Positions 37,926-45,650 of a stretch of DNA of 46,178 nucleotides are shown here, in pieces; position 1 is the first letter of the stretch, and every line of letters begins with the position of its first letter. Below the pieces are notes generated by a model. That model saw only the letters and a list, made by a program, of their open reading frames with translations, was not told the origin of the DNA and did not search any database. The DNA comes from Verrucomicrobiales bacterium (lineage in GTDB: Bacteria; Verrucomicrobiota; Verrucomicrobiia; Verrucomicrobiales; DEV007), in NCBI GenBank assembly GCA_029233965.1, contig JARGOP010000037.1:1-46178 (forward strand), written 5' to 3'. Both the position numbers and the translations under genes were made by a program.

Positions 37926-38999
37926 CTATTTCGGAATCCTCTCAACACGCCGGGCGATCACCTCGGGGTAGATTCTATGCTCGACCCTGTGGATCTTTTC
38001 CAGGAGCGAAGCTTCCGTCTCGCCCTCACTGATCGCGACCACTTCCTGCCTCAGGATCTCCCCGGTATCGACACCGGAGTCAACGAGATGAATCGTCACG
38101 CCCGTTTCAGAAACCCCGGCTTCGAGCGCGCGGGAGACAGGATTCAGCCCCGGAAAATCCGGCAGCAACGAAGGATGAAGATTCAGGATCCGCCCCTCAA
38201 AAGCGCTCAGGAGCGGCTCGCGCACAATCCTCATGAAACCGGCCAGAGCAATCAGGTCAATTCCGGCCGCCACGATGCGATCCGTCATTTCTTTCAGGGC
38301 CGCATCGGAGAGATGCCCCCCCTTTTCCGTTCCGGGATAAATAGCGAGTCCGGGCACGGAATATTCCTTCGCAGCAGCGAGCACACCGGAGTCCGCGCAA
38401 TCGGAAATCACCAAGGCAACTTCCGCACCGAGACTCCCGTTCGCTCCGGCTTCCAGAATAGCCCGCGCATTCGTTCCCGCTCCGGATCCTAGGATGGCGA
38501 CCCGCCGGGCCCTTGCACCATCCTCCGACAGCTTGAGAAGCGTGGAACTCGTCGATTTCCCCGGAACCAGCGACAAGATCCGGACTTCGGTTCCGAGGCG
38601 CTGGAGGAGTTCACGTTCTTCATCGATCAGGGAATCGACCGTGTAGTCGCCTCCCTTCGTGTAGATATGCGGATGAATCGCCTCAATTACGGAGGTCGCT
38701 CTCAGGCTGTCAAAAACCACGACCGAATCGACGGCGCTGAGTGCGCACAGCATTTCGGCACGCTCTTCCGCCGAATTGACCGGTCGACCGGGGCCCTTTA
38801 ACTCGCGAACCGAGGCATCGGAATTGATCGCCACGACAAGGTGGTCACCGAGGGACGCGGCCTCATTCAGATAGCGCACGTGGCCCACGTGAAGAAGGTC
38901 AAAGGCCCCGTTCGTGAGCACAAGTTTCCCGCCCTCAGCCCCGATCCTTTCTCTCAGGGCGGCCATTTCTTCGACGGTGCTGATATACCGGTCTGCCAT
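37926..38999 (-). CDS. Fusion of RfaE2-type heptose-1-phosphate adenylyltransferase and PurN
   Basis: A 357-residue bifunctional protein. Residues 1-158 are an adenylyltransferase of the RfaE/HldE C-terminal type, which makes ADP-D-glycero-beta-D-manno-heptose for lipopolysaccharide: [12 protein letters not shown] carries the HxGH motif at 37-40, and [17 protein letters not shown] match. Residues 165-357 are phosphoribosylglycinamide formyltransferase (PurN) for purine synthesis: [12 protein letters not shown] at 170-181, and Asn273, His275 and Asp311 in NLHPSLLP and [10 protein letters not shown] correspond to the catalytic residues. Both halves look intact. A start at 38999 was chosen because the adenylyltransferase begins there; the frame is open upstream. 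Divergent from the M29 gene, 60 bp apart. Confidence 0.85.
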   Translation of the reverse strand: MADRYISTVEEMAALRERIGAEGGKLVLTNGAFDLLHVGHVRYLNEAASLGDHLVVAINSDASVRELKGPGRPVNSAEERAEMLCALSAVDSVVVFDSLRATSVIEAIHPHIYTKGGDYTVDSLIDEERELLQRLGTEVRILSLVPGKSTSSTLLKLSEDGARARRVAILGSGAGTNARAILEAGANGSLGAEVALVISDCADSGVLAAAKEYSVPGLAIYPGTEKGGHLSDAALKEMTDRIVAAGIDLIALAGFMRIVREPLLSAFEGRILNLHPSLLPDFPGLNPVSRALEAGVSETGVTIHLVDSGVDTGEILRQEVVAISEGETEASLLEKIHRVEHRIYPEVIARRVERIPK

Positions 39000-39059
39000 C
39001 CAACCAACTACGCCACAAATTCTGCTTTTCACAATCCCGTTTTCCACGGAGACTACCGC

Positions 39060-40157
39060 ATGAAAGATCCGCGCTATGATGAACTCGCCCGCCAACTCGT
39101 CAGGTATTCCACCGAGACAAAACGCGGTGAAAATGTCCTCATCGAGCTGTTCGATGTTCCGGAGGAGATGGGCATTGCGCTCATCCGTGAAGTCAGATCG
39201 GTGAAGGCCACTCCTTTCATCAACATCCACAATGCACGGATCTCGAGGGAAATGGGCCGCGGCGCGACCGAGGAGCAGTATTCAACAATCGCCAAGCATG
39301 CGATGCATCAGATGAAAAACATGGATTGCTACATCGCGATCCGCGGGAGTCACAACGTAAACGAGCTCTCGGATGTCCCTTCGGCGAAAATGCAGATGCT
39401 GTCGAGCAAGATGCGCCCGGTCCTGAACGAACGAGTCAACAAGACCCGCTGGTGTGTCCTTCGCTGGCCTCACGCCTCGATGGCTCAGAGTGCCGGCATG
39501 TCGACCGAGGCGTTCGAAGATTTTTACTTCAAAGTGTGCCTCCTCGACTACGGCAAATTGAAACGCGGCATGGCGGCTCTCGCCAAACTCATGACCGACA
39601 CAGACGATGTTCATATCATGGGTCCCGGAACGGATCTCCGTTTCAGCATCAAAGGGCTCCCCGGCATCGCCTGCGGCGGAACACACAACATCCCGGATGG
39701 CGAATGCTTCACTGCTCCGGTCAGGAATTCGGTCGAAGGAGTCATCAGCTACAATGCTCCCTCCATTTATCAGGGCATTGCTTTCGACAACGTGAAGCTG
39801 GAATTTGATGAAGGAAAGATCGTCAAAGCGACCTCCAACAATACCAAAGCGCTCAATAAAATCTTCGACACCGATCCCGGCGCCCGTTACATCGGGGAAT
39901 TCGCGATCGGCTTCAATCCGGAAATCAAAGAGCCCATGCGCGACATTCTCTTCGATGAAAAAATCGCGGGAAGCTTCCACTTCACCCCGGGCCAGGCCTA
40001 CGAGGTTGCTGACAATACCAATCGCAGTTCGGTGCACTGGGATCTCGTGAACATCCAGCGTCCCGACTACGGCGGCGGTGAAATTTACTTCGACGGAAAA
40101 CTCATTCGCAAAAACGGCCAGTTCCTTCCGAAGTCACTTCAGGTGCTGAACTACTGA
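39060..40157 (+). CDS. M29-family (AmpS/thermophilic) metallo-aminopeptidase
   Basis: A 365-residue aminopeptidase of family M29. It has the C-terminal metal site pattern: [44 protein letters not shown] and [12 protein letters not shown], which hold the ligand Glu, His and Asp residues of the family. The N-terminal half ([21 protein letters not shown]) matches the family start. It cleaves N-terminal residues from peptides and is cytoplasmic. The ATG at 39060 was selected; the frame is open further upstream across the divergent gene but not family-like. Followed by crcB after 19 bp. Confidence 0.92.
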   Translation: MKDPRYDELARQLVRYSTETKRGENVLIELFDVPEEMGIALIREVRSVKATPFINIHNARISREMGRGATEEQYSTIAKHAMHQMKNMDCYIAIRGSHNVNELSDVPSAKMQMLSSKMRPVLNERVNKTRWCVLRWPHASMAQSAGMSTEAFEDFYFKVCLLDYGKLKRGMAALAKLMTDTDDVHIMGPGTDLRFSIKGLPGIACGGTHNIPDGECFTAPVRNSVEGVISYNAPSIYQGIAFDNVKLEFDEGKIVKATSNNTKALNKIFDTDPGARYIGEFAIGFNPEIKEPMRDILFDEKIAGSFHFTPGQAYEVADNTNRSSVHWDLVNIQRPDYGGGEIYFDGKLIRKNGQFLPKSLQVLNY

Positions 40158-40176
40158 TCCCGTTGCGTTTCCCGAG

Positions 40177-40551
40177 ATGATCAAGGCAATGGCGTCCCTC
40201 ATGATCGGCGGGGCTTTCGGCGCCGTTTCGAGATGGGGCCTTCATTACTGGATCGATTCCCGGCTCAGCCACAGCCCGTTTCCCTGGGGCATCCTCCTCG
40301 TCAATGTAGTCGGCTGCTTCCTATTCGGGTGGCTTTTCACCCTCTTTGAGAACAGGGCCTGGTTTTCAGATGCCGTTCAACTTGCCGTCTTCACAGGTTT
40401 TCTCGGTAGCTTCACAACGTTTTCGACCTTCAGTTGGAACACCCTGGAACTGCTTCGCTCCGGCCAGATCGGACTCGCTCTTGGAAATGTCACCCTCAGC
40501 GTCGTCGCCGGCTTTCTTGCGGTCTGGGCCGGGTGGAGCCTCGGACGCTGA
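40177..40551 (+). CDS. crcB: Fluoride channel CrcB/Fluc
   Basis: A 124-residue protein with four transmembrane helices, the normal length for a Fluc fluoride exporter that works as an antiparallel dimer. Family motifs are GGAFGAVSRWGLHYW near 9, NVVGCFLFGWLF near 48 and GFLGSFTTFSTFSWNTLE near 74. It reduces toxicity of cytoplasmic fluoride. It starts 19 bp after the M29 stop, so no room exists for a fluoride riboswitch immediately upstream. Its stop abuts the stop of the convergent membrane-protein gene. Confidence 0.95.
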   Translation: MIKAMASLMIGGAFGAVSRWGLHYWIDSRLSHSPFPWGILLVNVVGCFLFGWLFTLFENRAWFSDAVQLAVFTGFLGSFTTFSTFSWNTLELLRSGQIGLALGNVTLSVVAGFLAVWAGWSLGR

Positions 40552-40989
40552 TCAGGAGGATGCACCGTCAGAAGACTGACGAAGTTCAACGCGATAGAAC
40601 GACCCCGGAGAATTCGTCGCCATTCCCAACGCCGCAATCACGAAAAGTGGAAGTGTCTCTGTCAGGGTAGCACCGGAAAGGCCAAGCGCGAGCGCAAGGA
40701 TCGCGGGCAGCTCGGCGAAAGCGAGAGAGAGGATGAATGCGGAATCAATCCACGGCGGCACCCGGGAAGCTCCTTCGGGAGTTCTGAGATGATTGACCAG
40801 ATATTGAACCGCCTGACTGAGCAGAAAGAAGAGAAACCCGATGCCATAGAATATCGGCTTCAGCCCGATCATCTTTGCATCAGGCTGATCGCGCTCCGCC
40901 ATCGTTAGCGAAACGATGATATAAACGCCGATGGAGAGGGTCAGCATCCCCCAGATCACCCATCGGACGGGAATCGGGAAACGATTCAT
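40552..40989 (-). CDS. Small membrane protein of unknown function
   Basis: A 145-residue protein with four predicted transmembrane segments (about 8-28, 44-66, 82-102 and 108-125) separated by short loops. It has an N-terminal WGMLTLSIGVYIIVSLT and a C-terminal polar tail ending SSDGASS. I do not recognise a family. The stop directly abuts the crcB stop on the other strand. It lies 25 bp downstream of another small membrane-anchored gene, probably in the same transcript. Confidence 0.7.
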   Translation of the reverse strand: MNRFPIPVRWVIWGMLTLSIGVYIIVSLTMAERDQPDAKMIGLKPIFYGIGFLFFLLSQAVQYLVNHLRTPEGASRVPPWIDSAFILSLAFAELPAILALALGLSGATLTETLPLFVIAALGMATNSPGSFYRVELRQSSDGASS

Positions 40990-41014
40990 TCCTTCGGAAC
41001 AGGAAAGCTAAAGC

Positions 41015-41362
41015 TCACTTCGCGCGCCGGAACAAATAATGATTGTCCGCTGTCACGCCAACGAGCGACCATCCACCATCTTTTTCAACCATATGAATCG
41101 TCTTGGGAAGCATGTTGATCTTTGCGATTTTATCGACCATCTCCTGCGGGAAATTAATTTCCCCTTCTTCGGAGACTTCGAGCCCCTCTTCTTCCGCAAT
41201 CGCACGAAACCCGATCGCATCCATCTGCTGGGCATTCAGCGCCTGATATTCGTAGCTGCCCGCTCCTCCGGTCGCACCCCCGAGTAATCCCAGAGTGCCC
41301 AGGAGGTTAACAACAGAAACCAGAAGAATGGTGACGAGCAGAGCAATAATCGTGTTTTTCAT
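41015..41362 (-). CDS. Small membrane-anchored hypothetical protein
   Basis: A 115-residue protein with one N-terminal transmembrane segment (MKNTIIALLVTILLVSVVNLL) and a short linker (GGATGGAGSYE). The remaining soluble part is acidic, EEEGLEVSEEGEINF, ending MVEKDGGWSLVGVTADNHY. No family is recognised. The ATG at 41362 is the only good start. It and the downstream four-helix protein may form a two-gene operon. Confidence 0.65.
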   Translation of the reverse strand: MKNTIIALLVTILLVSVVNLLGTLGLLGGATGGAGSYEYQALNAQQMDAIGFRAIAEEEGLEVSEEGEINFPQEMVDKIAKINMLPKTIHMVEKDGGWSLVGVTADNHYLFRRAK

Positions 41363-41655
41363 TTAAGGGGGATAGAGTTTTTTAATGTGAGGGAAGAACT
41401 TCAACAGATTTCGCGGTTTCTGTAAAGCGCTTAGACTCTTTGCCAAAGGTGTTCGTGAAAAAGTTGCGTCGGAAATTCGTATGGGTAGGCGCGTCGGAGA
41501 GGGCGAAGCCAGCTTCGTGACCGAAGACGGAACACCGCCACGGGGATTTCCGGCCAACTCACCCGGCGTTTCGAGCGGAGCGGGCATTTCCTCCCCACCC
41601 GGAAAACCCTTCTTGTTTGCGAACAGAGATTTGGCAGGCAGTCCAGGTCACAAGA

Positions 41656-42366
41656 CTAAGCGAAAGCTGCTTCTATCGCCGCGAGGGCATCGTCCGTGTT
41701 TGCAAAGTCCTCCAGGAGAATGTCAGGATCGAATGCTGCCAGTTCCTCATGAGAGGAAGCACCCGTGGCCACCGCGATGACGCGCGCGCCGAAAGCACGG
41801 GCGCAGGCAACGTCCTTCGGAGTGTCTCCGATCACCACGACATCGGTCGGGTCAAATTTCAAACCATGGTCCCTCTCCGCCCGCTCAAGCGCAATCGGCC
41901 CCAGGGCATTCCGATCCGCATGATCATCGCCGTAGGCTCCGAAAACGAAGTGATGATCAACGCCATAATGGCTGAGCTTTACCTTCGCTCCATCGGCCGT
42001 GTTTCCCGTGAGAAGCCCCAGAGTCACTCGATCGGAACACCGGGCCAATCCCTCAAGAAGCGGGACAACACCGGCGAGAAGCCGACCCTTTCCCTCCTTC
42101 TCAAAAGATTGCAACCGCCCTTTCAGAGCATGGAGGTAGAACTCAAAAAACCGCTCCCGATTCCCGGAATGATCTTCCAGCCCGAATGCCTCGAAGAGAA
42201 AGGCAATGACACTGCCATCGGTCGCCCCCCCGAGGTCCAGAGGCGGAAACGGTCTTCCTTCCAGTTCCGGAAATGCGGAAAACAATCCCTCTTCGAGCGA
42301 AATCAAACCGGCACCCTCAGTATCAATGAGGGTGCCGTCGATATCAAAAAGCAGGAGCTTTTCCAA
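41656..42366 (-). CDS. HAD-superfamily hydrolase (phosphoglycolate-phosphatase-like)
   Basis: A 236-residue HAD hydrolase with motif I FDIDGTLIDTEG at residue 7, motif II LGLLTGNTADG, motif III near RNALGPIAL and motif IV VVIGDTPKDVACA. A helical cap lies between motifs I and II. The start is a TTG at 42366, since no ATG or GTG is nearby in frame. It lies 38 bp after infC on the same strand, so it is the third gene of the thrS-infC run. Substrate not assigned. Confidence 0.85.
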   Translation of the reverse strand: MEKLLLFDIDGTLIDTEGAGLISLEEGLFSAFPELEGRPFPPLDLGGATDGSVIAFLFEAFGLEDHSGNRERFFEFYLHALKGRLQSFEKEGKGRLLAGVVPLLEGLARCSDRVTLGLLTGNTADGAKVKLSHYGVDHHFVFGAYGDDHADRNALGPIALERAERDHGLKFDPTDVVVIGDTPKDVACARAFGARVIAVATGASSHEELAAFDPDILLEDFANTDDALAAIEAAFA

Positions 42367-42404
42367 AACGTCGAGAGAGCTCAGAAAAGTCGATGTCTGC
42401 GATG

Positions 42405-43112
42405 CTATGCCTTCTTCCCGGAGGATTCCACCCCGGAAGACGATTCGTCTTCAGAATCTTCAGCATCGCCCATGACGTCATCATCCTCGTCGTGAGGATC
42501 TTCATCCTCGTGTTCAGCATGGGCCGCCTCGGTCTCCTCAAGATCGTATTCCTCGTCATCTTTCCGGAATTTACGAACCTGCTTCTCCGGAGGCAGCGGG
42601 GAAAGCATCATGAGAATGTTCCGGTTGTTGAGCTTCGGCTCGAGATCACAGTTCGCCACCGTCGAGAGGTCCTCTTTGACGCGCTGCATCAATTCGAATC
42701 CCAACTCTTTATGAGCCATCTGTCGACCGCGGAACTGGAGCTGGACCCGAACCTTGAAACCGTGTGTGAGGAAATCCTCCGCATGCATCATTTTGATCCC
42801 GTAGTCATGAGGATCAATATTCACCCGGAATTTCACTTCCTTCTCGCGCTTCTTCGGCTTGTCCGCCTTCTTCTGCTTGGACTGCTCGTACTTGTATTTC
42901 CCGTAATCCACAATCCGGCATACCGGAGGACGTGCATGAGGTGCAATCTCAACGAGGTCCAACCCCAACTCTTTCGCTTTGCTCAGCGCTTTGTGAGTGG
43001 GGAGAACAACATTGTGTTCACCATAGATGACGCGAATTTCGGGAGCCCGAATTCGGTCGTTTACCCGCGTTCTTGGCTCACGCGGTCTTCGTTTCATGGG
43101 TCTCTTAGCGAT
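42405..43112 (-). CDS. infC: Translation initiation factor IF-3, apparent AUC start
   Basis: A 235-residue IF-3 with the typical two-domain form: RVNDRIRAPEIRVI in the N-domain, KPPVCRI-like ARPPVCRIVDYGKYKYE, a basic linker (KKREKEVKFR), and C-domain KVRVQLQFRGRQMAHKELG. It binds the 30S subunit and checks start codons. An acidic tail of about 50 residues (EDEDPHDEDDDV) is added at the C-terminus. Although an ATG lies at 43097, a strong Shine-Dalgarno (GGAGGT at 43126-43121) is 8 nt before an in-frame ATC at 43112; the ATG is 23 nt away. I choose the ATC. This follows the known use of non-AUG infC starts for autoregulation. It lies 168 bp downstream of thrS. Confidence 0.9.
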   Translation of the reverse strand: MAKRPMKRRPREPRTRVNDRIRAPEIRVIYGEHNVVLPTHKALSKAKELGLDLVEIAPHARPPVCRIVDYGKYKYEQSKQKKADKPKKREKEVKFRVNIDPHDYGIKMMHAEDFLTHGFKVRVQLQFRGRQMAHKELGFELMQRVKEDLSTVANCDLEPKLNNRNILMMLSPLPPEKQVRKFRKDDEEYDLEETEAAHAEHEDEDPHDEDDDVMGDAEDSEDESSSGVESSGKKA

Positions 43113-43120
43113 GGCTTTTT

Positions 43121-43126
43121 ACCTCC
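43121..43126 (-). promoter_or_regulatory. Strong Shine-Dalgarno that decides the infC start
   Basis: GGAGGT is read on the minus strand, 8 nt before ATC at 43112. It supports translation start at ATC rather than at ATG 43097. Most other genes in the window have no such sequence. Confidence 0.75.
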
Positions 43127-43280
43127 AATGGATTGATTTGATGGGTGGACAGACAGATTCCCCGCAAAAGGCGGAGAATCTGAAAATAGAAATTGGGGCC
43201 TCTCCCGGAGAAGAACGGCTCCCGGGATGGAATTTCGCTCAGGCGCTGGCAGGCTTGAGTTCGATGGAAGGAAGCCCCGA

Positions 43281-45167
43281 TCATAAACTGCGGGAGCGAA
43301 CCTCATCGACAATTCGATTGGTGAATTCGTCGACGGGCATAGCCCCTTCGTCACCGCGGTCGCGGTGGCGAATGGAAACTTGATTCGATTCCTGTTCTTT
43401 CGCTCCTATAATTAACATATACGGAATCCTGTCGAGCTGAGCAAGCCGAATTTTCGCTCCGACCTTTTCATCTGCTTTATCGACTTTGACGCGAATCCCC
43501 TCTTTCCGGAGGGTTTCGTAGACGACATCAGCAGCATCGACAAACTTTTCGGAGATGGGAAGAATCCGCACCTGCTCCGGAGAAAGCCACGTGGGGAACT
43601 TGCCGGCGAAGTGTTCGATCAGGACACCGACAAAACGCTCCATCGATCCGAAAGGTGCCCGGTGAATCATGACAGGGCGATGCGTTGCATTGTCCGCCCC
43701 CACATACTCCAGTCCGAAACGCTCGGGAAGATTGTAGTCCACCTGGACCGTTCCCAGCTGCCACTCCCGACCAATCACATCCTTGACCACAAAGTCGATC
43801 TTCGGTCCGTAGAATGCAGCCTCCCCCGGTTCCTCCGCGAAATCGGTTCCGAGAGTCGTGGCCGCTTCCCGCAAGGCCTGCTCAGCACGATCCCACTTCT
43901 CACTGTCGCCAACATACTTGGTCGAATCCGGATCTCTCAGTCCGACGCGGACGCGGTAATCATCCATGCCGAGAGTGCCGAGAACAATTTTCACCAGCTC
44001 AAGACATCCCATGATTTCCTCTTTGACCTGATCCTCTGTGCAGAAGAGGTGGGCGTCATCCTGAGTGAATCCACGAACCCTCGTCATCCCGCCAAGCTCG
44101 CCGGATTGCTCCCAGCGATAGACCGTTCCAAACTCCGCCAATCGAACCGGAAGATCCCGGTAGCTGTGATGATTGCTCTGAAAAATCTTGATGTGATGTG
44201 GGCAGTTCATCGGCTTCAACATGAACCCGGCCACTTCACCTGACTCCAGCTTGTTCGACAATTCACCGCAGGAACAACCCTCGTCGGAGAGAACCTTCAT
44301 CGCCTCCCGCTCCGGGATCGGAGGAAACTGCGAGTCCGCGTAGTACGGAAAATGCCCCGAGGTCCGATAGAGATCGAGCTTACCAATGTGCGGCGTGAAG
44401 ACCTGGCTGTATCCCTGTCGCTCAAGATGCTCGCTGATGAAATTCTGCAGTTCCTGACGAATCACTGATCCGTTCGGCTTCCAGAGAATGAGCCCCTGCC
44501 CGACCGCTTCATCGATGTGGAACAGGTCGAGCTCTTTGCCGATCTTCCGATGATCGCGCTGCTTCGCCTCCTCAAGGCGCTCAAGGTGCTCAGCGAGTTC
44601 GGTCTTGTTTTTAAAGGCGGTGCCATAGACCCGCTGGAGCTGAGGATTGGCGGCGTCGCCTTTGTAAAAAGCACTGGCGACACTCATGAGCTTGTATGCC
44701 TTGCAGTTCCCGGTCCTCCCGACATGAGGACCGGCGCAAAGATCCCAGAAATCTCCATTCTTAAAAATGGAGATTTCCTCGTCCTCAGGAATATCGTTGA
44801 GAAGATCAATTTTAAACTGGCTGGGGGTGCTGCGCTCCGTCTCAGCGGCGAGGCGCCCTTTCTTTGCCATCTCCATCGCTTCCCCGCGACTCACGACCAT
44901 GCGCTCGAAGGGCTGATTCTCCTTCACGACCTTCTTCATCTCCTCCTCGATTTTTTCAAAATCATCAGACGAGATGCGGTGCTCCATATCCACGTCGTAG
45001 TAAAAGCCATTTTCGACCGGAGGGCCGGCCGCAAATTGAGCATCGGGCCAGATCCGGCAGATCGCCGTCGCAAGAACATGTGCCGTCGAGTGACGAAGGC
45101 GTTCAAGATCGGACATCTGATTGCGCTCATCGAGCGTCTTTCTGTGGTTTTCTGTGGAATCCGGCAT
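43281..45167 (-). CDS. thrS: Threonyl-tRNA synthetase lacking the TGS domain
   Basis: A 628-residue class-II synthetase that joins threonine to tRNA-Thr. The editing domain is present: HSTAH (His26, His30) and DLCAGPH. The catalytic core includes MLKPMNCPHHIKIF (zinc Cys), TRVRGFTQDDAHLF (His), the ATP-site HRAPFGSMERF (His) and a C-terminal anticodon-binding domain (VRILPISEKFVDAAD onward). The roughly 60-residue N-terminal TGS domain is missing, as the HxxxH lies near residue 26 rather than 73. An insertion of about 20-25 residues with CSC (GCSCGELSNKLESGEV) interrupts the catalytic domain before MLKPMNC. It leads the thrS-infC-HAD run. Confidence 0.95.
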   Translation of the reverse strand: MPDSTENHRKTLDERNQMSDLERLRHSTAHVLATAICRIWPDAQFAAGPPVENGFYYDVDMEHRISSDDFEKIEEEMKKVVKENQPFERMVVSRGEAMEMAKKGRLAAETERSTPSQFKIDLLNDIPEDEEISIFKNGDFWDLCAGPHVGRTGNCKAYKLMSVASAFYKGDAANPQLQRVYGTAFKNKTELAEHLERLEEAKQRDHRKIGKELDLFHIDEAVGQGLILWKPNGSVIRQELQNFISEHLERQGYSQVFTPHIGKLDLYRTSGHFPYYADSQFPPIPEREAMKVLSDEGCSCGELSNKLESGEVAGFMLKPMNCPHHIKIFQSNHHSYRDLPVRLAEFGTVYRWEQSGELGGMTRVRGFTQDDAHLFCTEDQVKEEIMGCLELVKIVLGTLGMDDYRVRVGLRDPDSTKYVGDSEKWDRAEQALREAATTLGTDFAEEPGEAAFYGPKIDFVVKDVIGREWQLGTVQVDYNLPERFGLEYVGADNATHRPVMIHRAPFGSMERFVGVLIEHFAGKFPTWLSPEQVRILPISEKFVDAADVVYETLRKEGIRVKVDKADEKVGAKIRLAQLDRIPYMLIIGAKEQESNQVSIRHRDRGDEGAMPVDEFTNRIVDEVRSRSL

Positions 45168-45352
45168 GGCTGAAAAGAACTGGAACGCTCAACGTACTTA
45201 TTTTGCGGCAATTACAAACGGGAATGCTGCCCGATTGAGTTTGAATCGAAAAAAACTGCAGGAGTTCAGGAGTTTTCATTCTCCTCGAAATAGCTCTTGA
45301 AACCGTCAGGAAAACGAGGAGGTTACCCGCCCTCACGTCGAGGATCTAACGA

Positions 45353-45426
45353 CGGGATGTAGCACAGCTTGGTAGTGCGCCTGGTTTGGGACCAGGAGGT
45401 CGCTGGTTCGAATCCAGTCATCCCGA
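45353..45426 (+). tRNA. tRNA-Pro (anticodon UGG)
   Basis: A 74-nt cloverleaf. The acceptor stem is CGGGATG / CATCCCG, followed by the discriminator A. The D-loop contains AGCTTGGTA, the anticodon arm CCTGG-TTTGGGA-CCAGG holds TGG, and the T-loop has TTCGAAT. CCA is not encoded. The last 16 nt recur in the two following repeat units. Confidence 0.95.
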
Positions 45427-45646
45427 TTCTTTCGCAACGCGAAAGCAAAAAGGAATCCACTGGATGAAGAACGCAGTTCGAGCCGGAGTCCCGCGCGCGG
45501 GACGGAGTCAGCCGAAGGCAATCCAGTCATCCCGATTCTTTCGCAACGCGAAAGCAAAAAGGAATCCACTGGATGAAGAACGCAGTTCGAGCCGGAGTCC
45601 CGCGCGCGGGACGGAGTCAGCCGAAGGCAATCCAGTCATCCCGATT
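45411..45646 (+). repeat. 109-bp tandem repeat that copies the tRNA-Pro 3' end
   Basis: Two identical 109-bp units (45411-45519 and 45520-45628) are followed by a partial third copy of 18 bp (45629-45646). Each unit begins with the last 16 nt of the tRNA-Pro gene (AATCCAGTCATCCCGA). Inside are a hairpin TTTCGCAACGCGAAA, an 11-nt palindrome ATCCACTGGAT and a perfect 16-bp palindrome GTCCCGCGCGCGGGAC. The third copy breaks off where an ISL3-type element begins. The arrangement looks like a tRNA-derived or att-like repeat. The function is unknown. Confidence 0.9.
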
Positions 45647-45650
45647 TTCC

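Noticed and set aside
40158-40176. Fluoride riboswitch before crcB
   Set aside because: Only 19 bp separate crcB from the upstream stop, too short for the aptamer.
41363-41655. Possible small genes in the gap before the HAD phosphatase
   Set aside because: The open frames there (for example one ending in KKLYPP) lack any family or composition signal; I see nothing supportable in this interval.
45168-45352. T-box or tRNA-like leader before thrS
   Set aside because: No T-box sequence or specifier loop visible; T-box control is largely a Firmicutes trait.
45411-45646. CRISPR array
   Set aside because: The units are 109 bp, directly adjacent with no variable spacers, and no cas gene is in the window.
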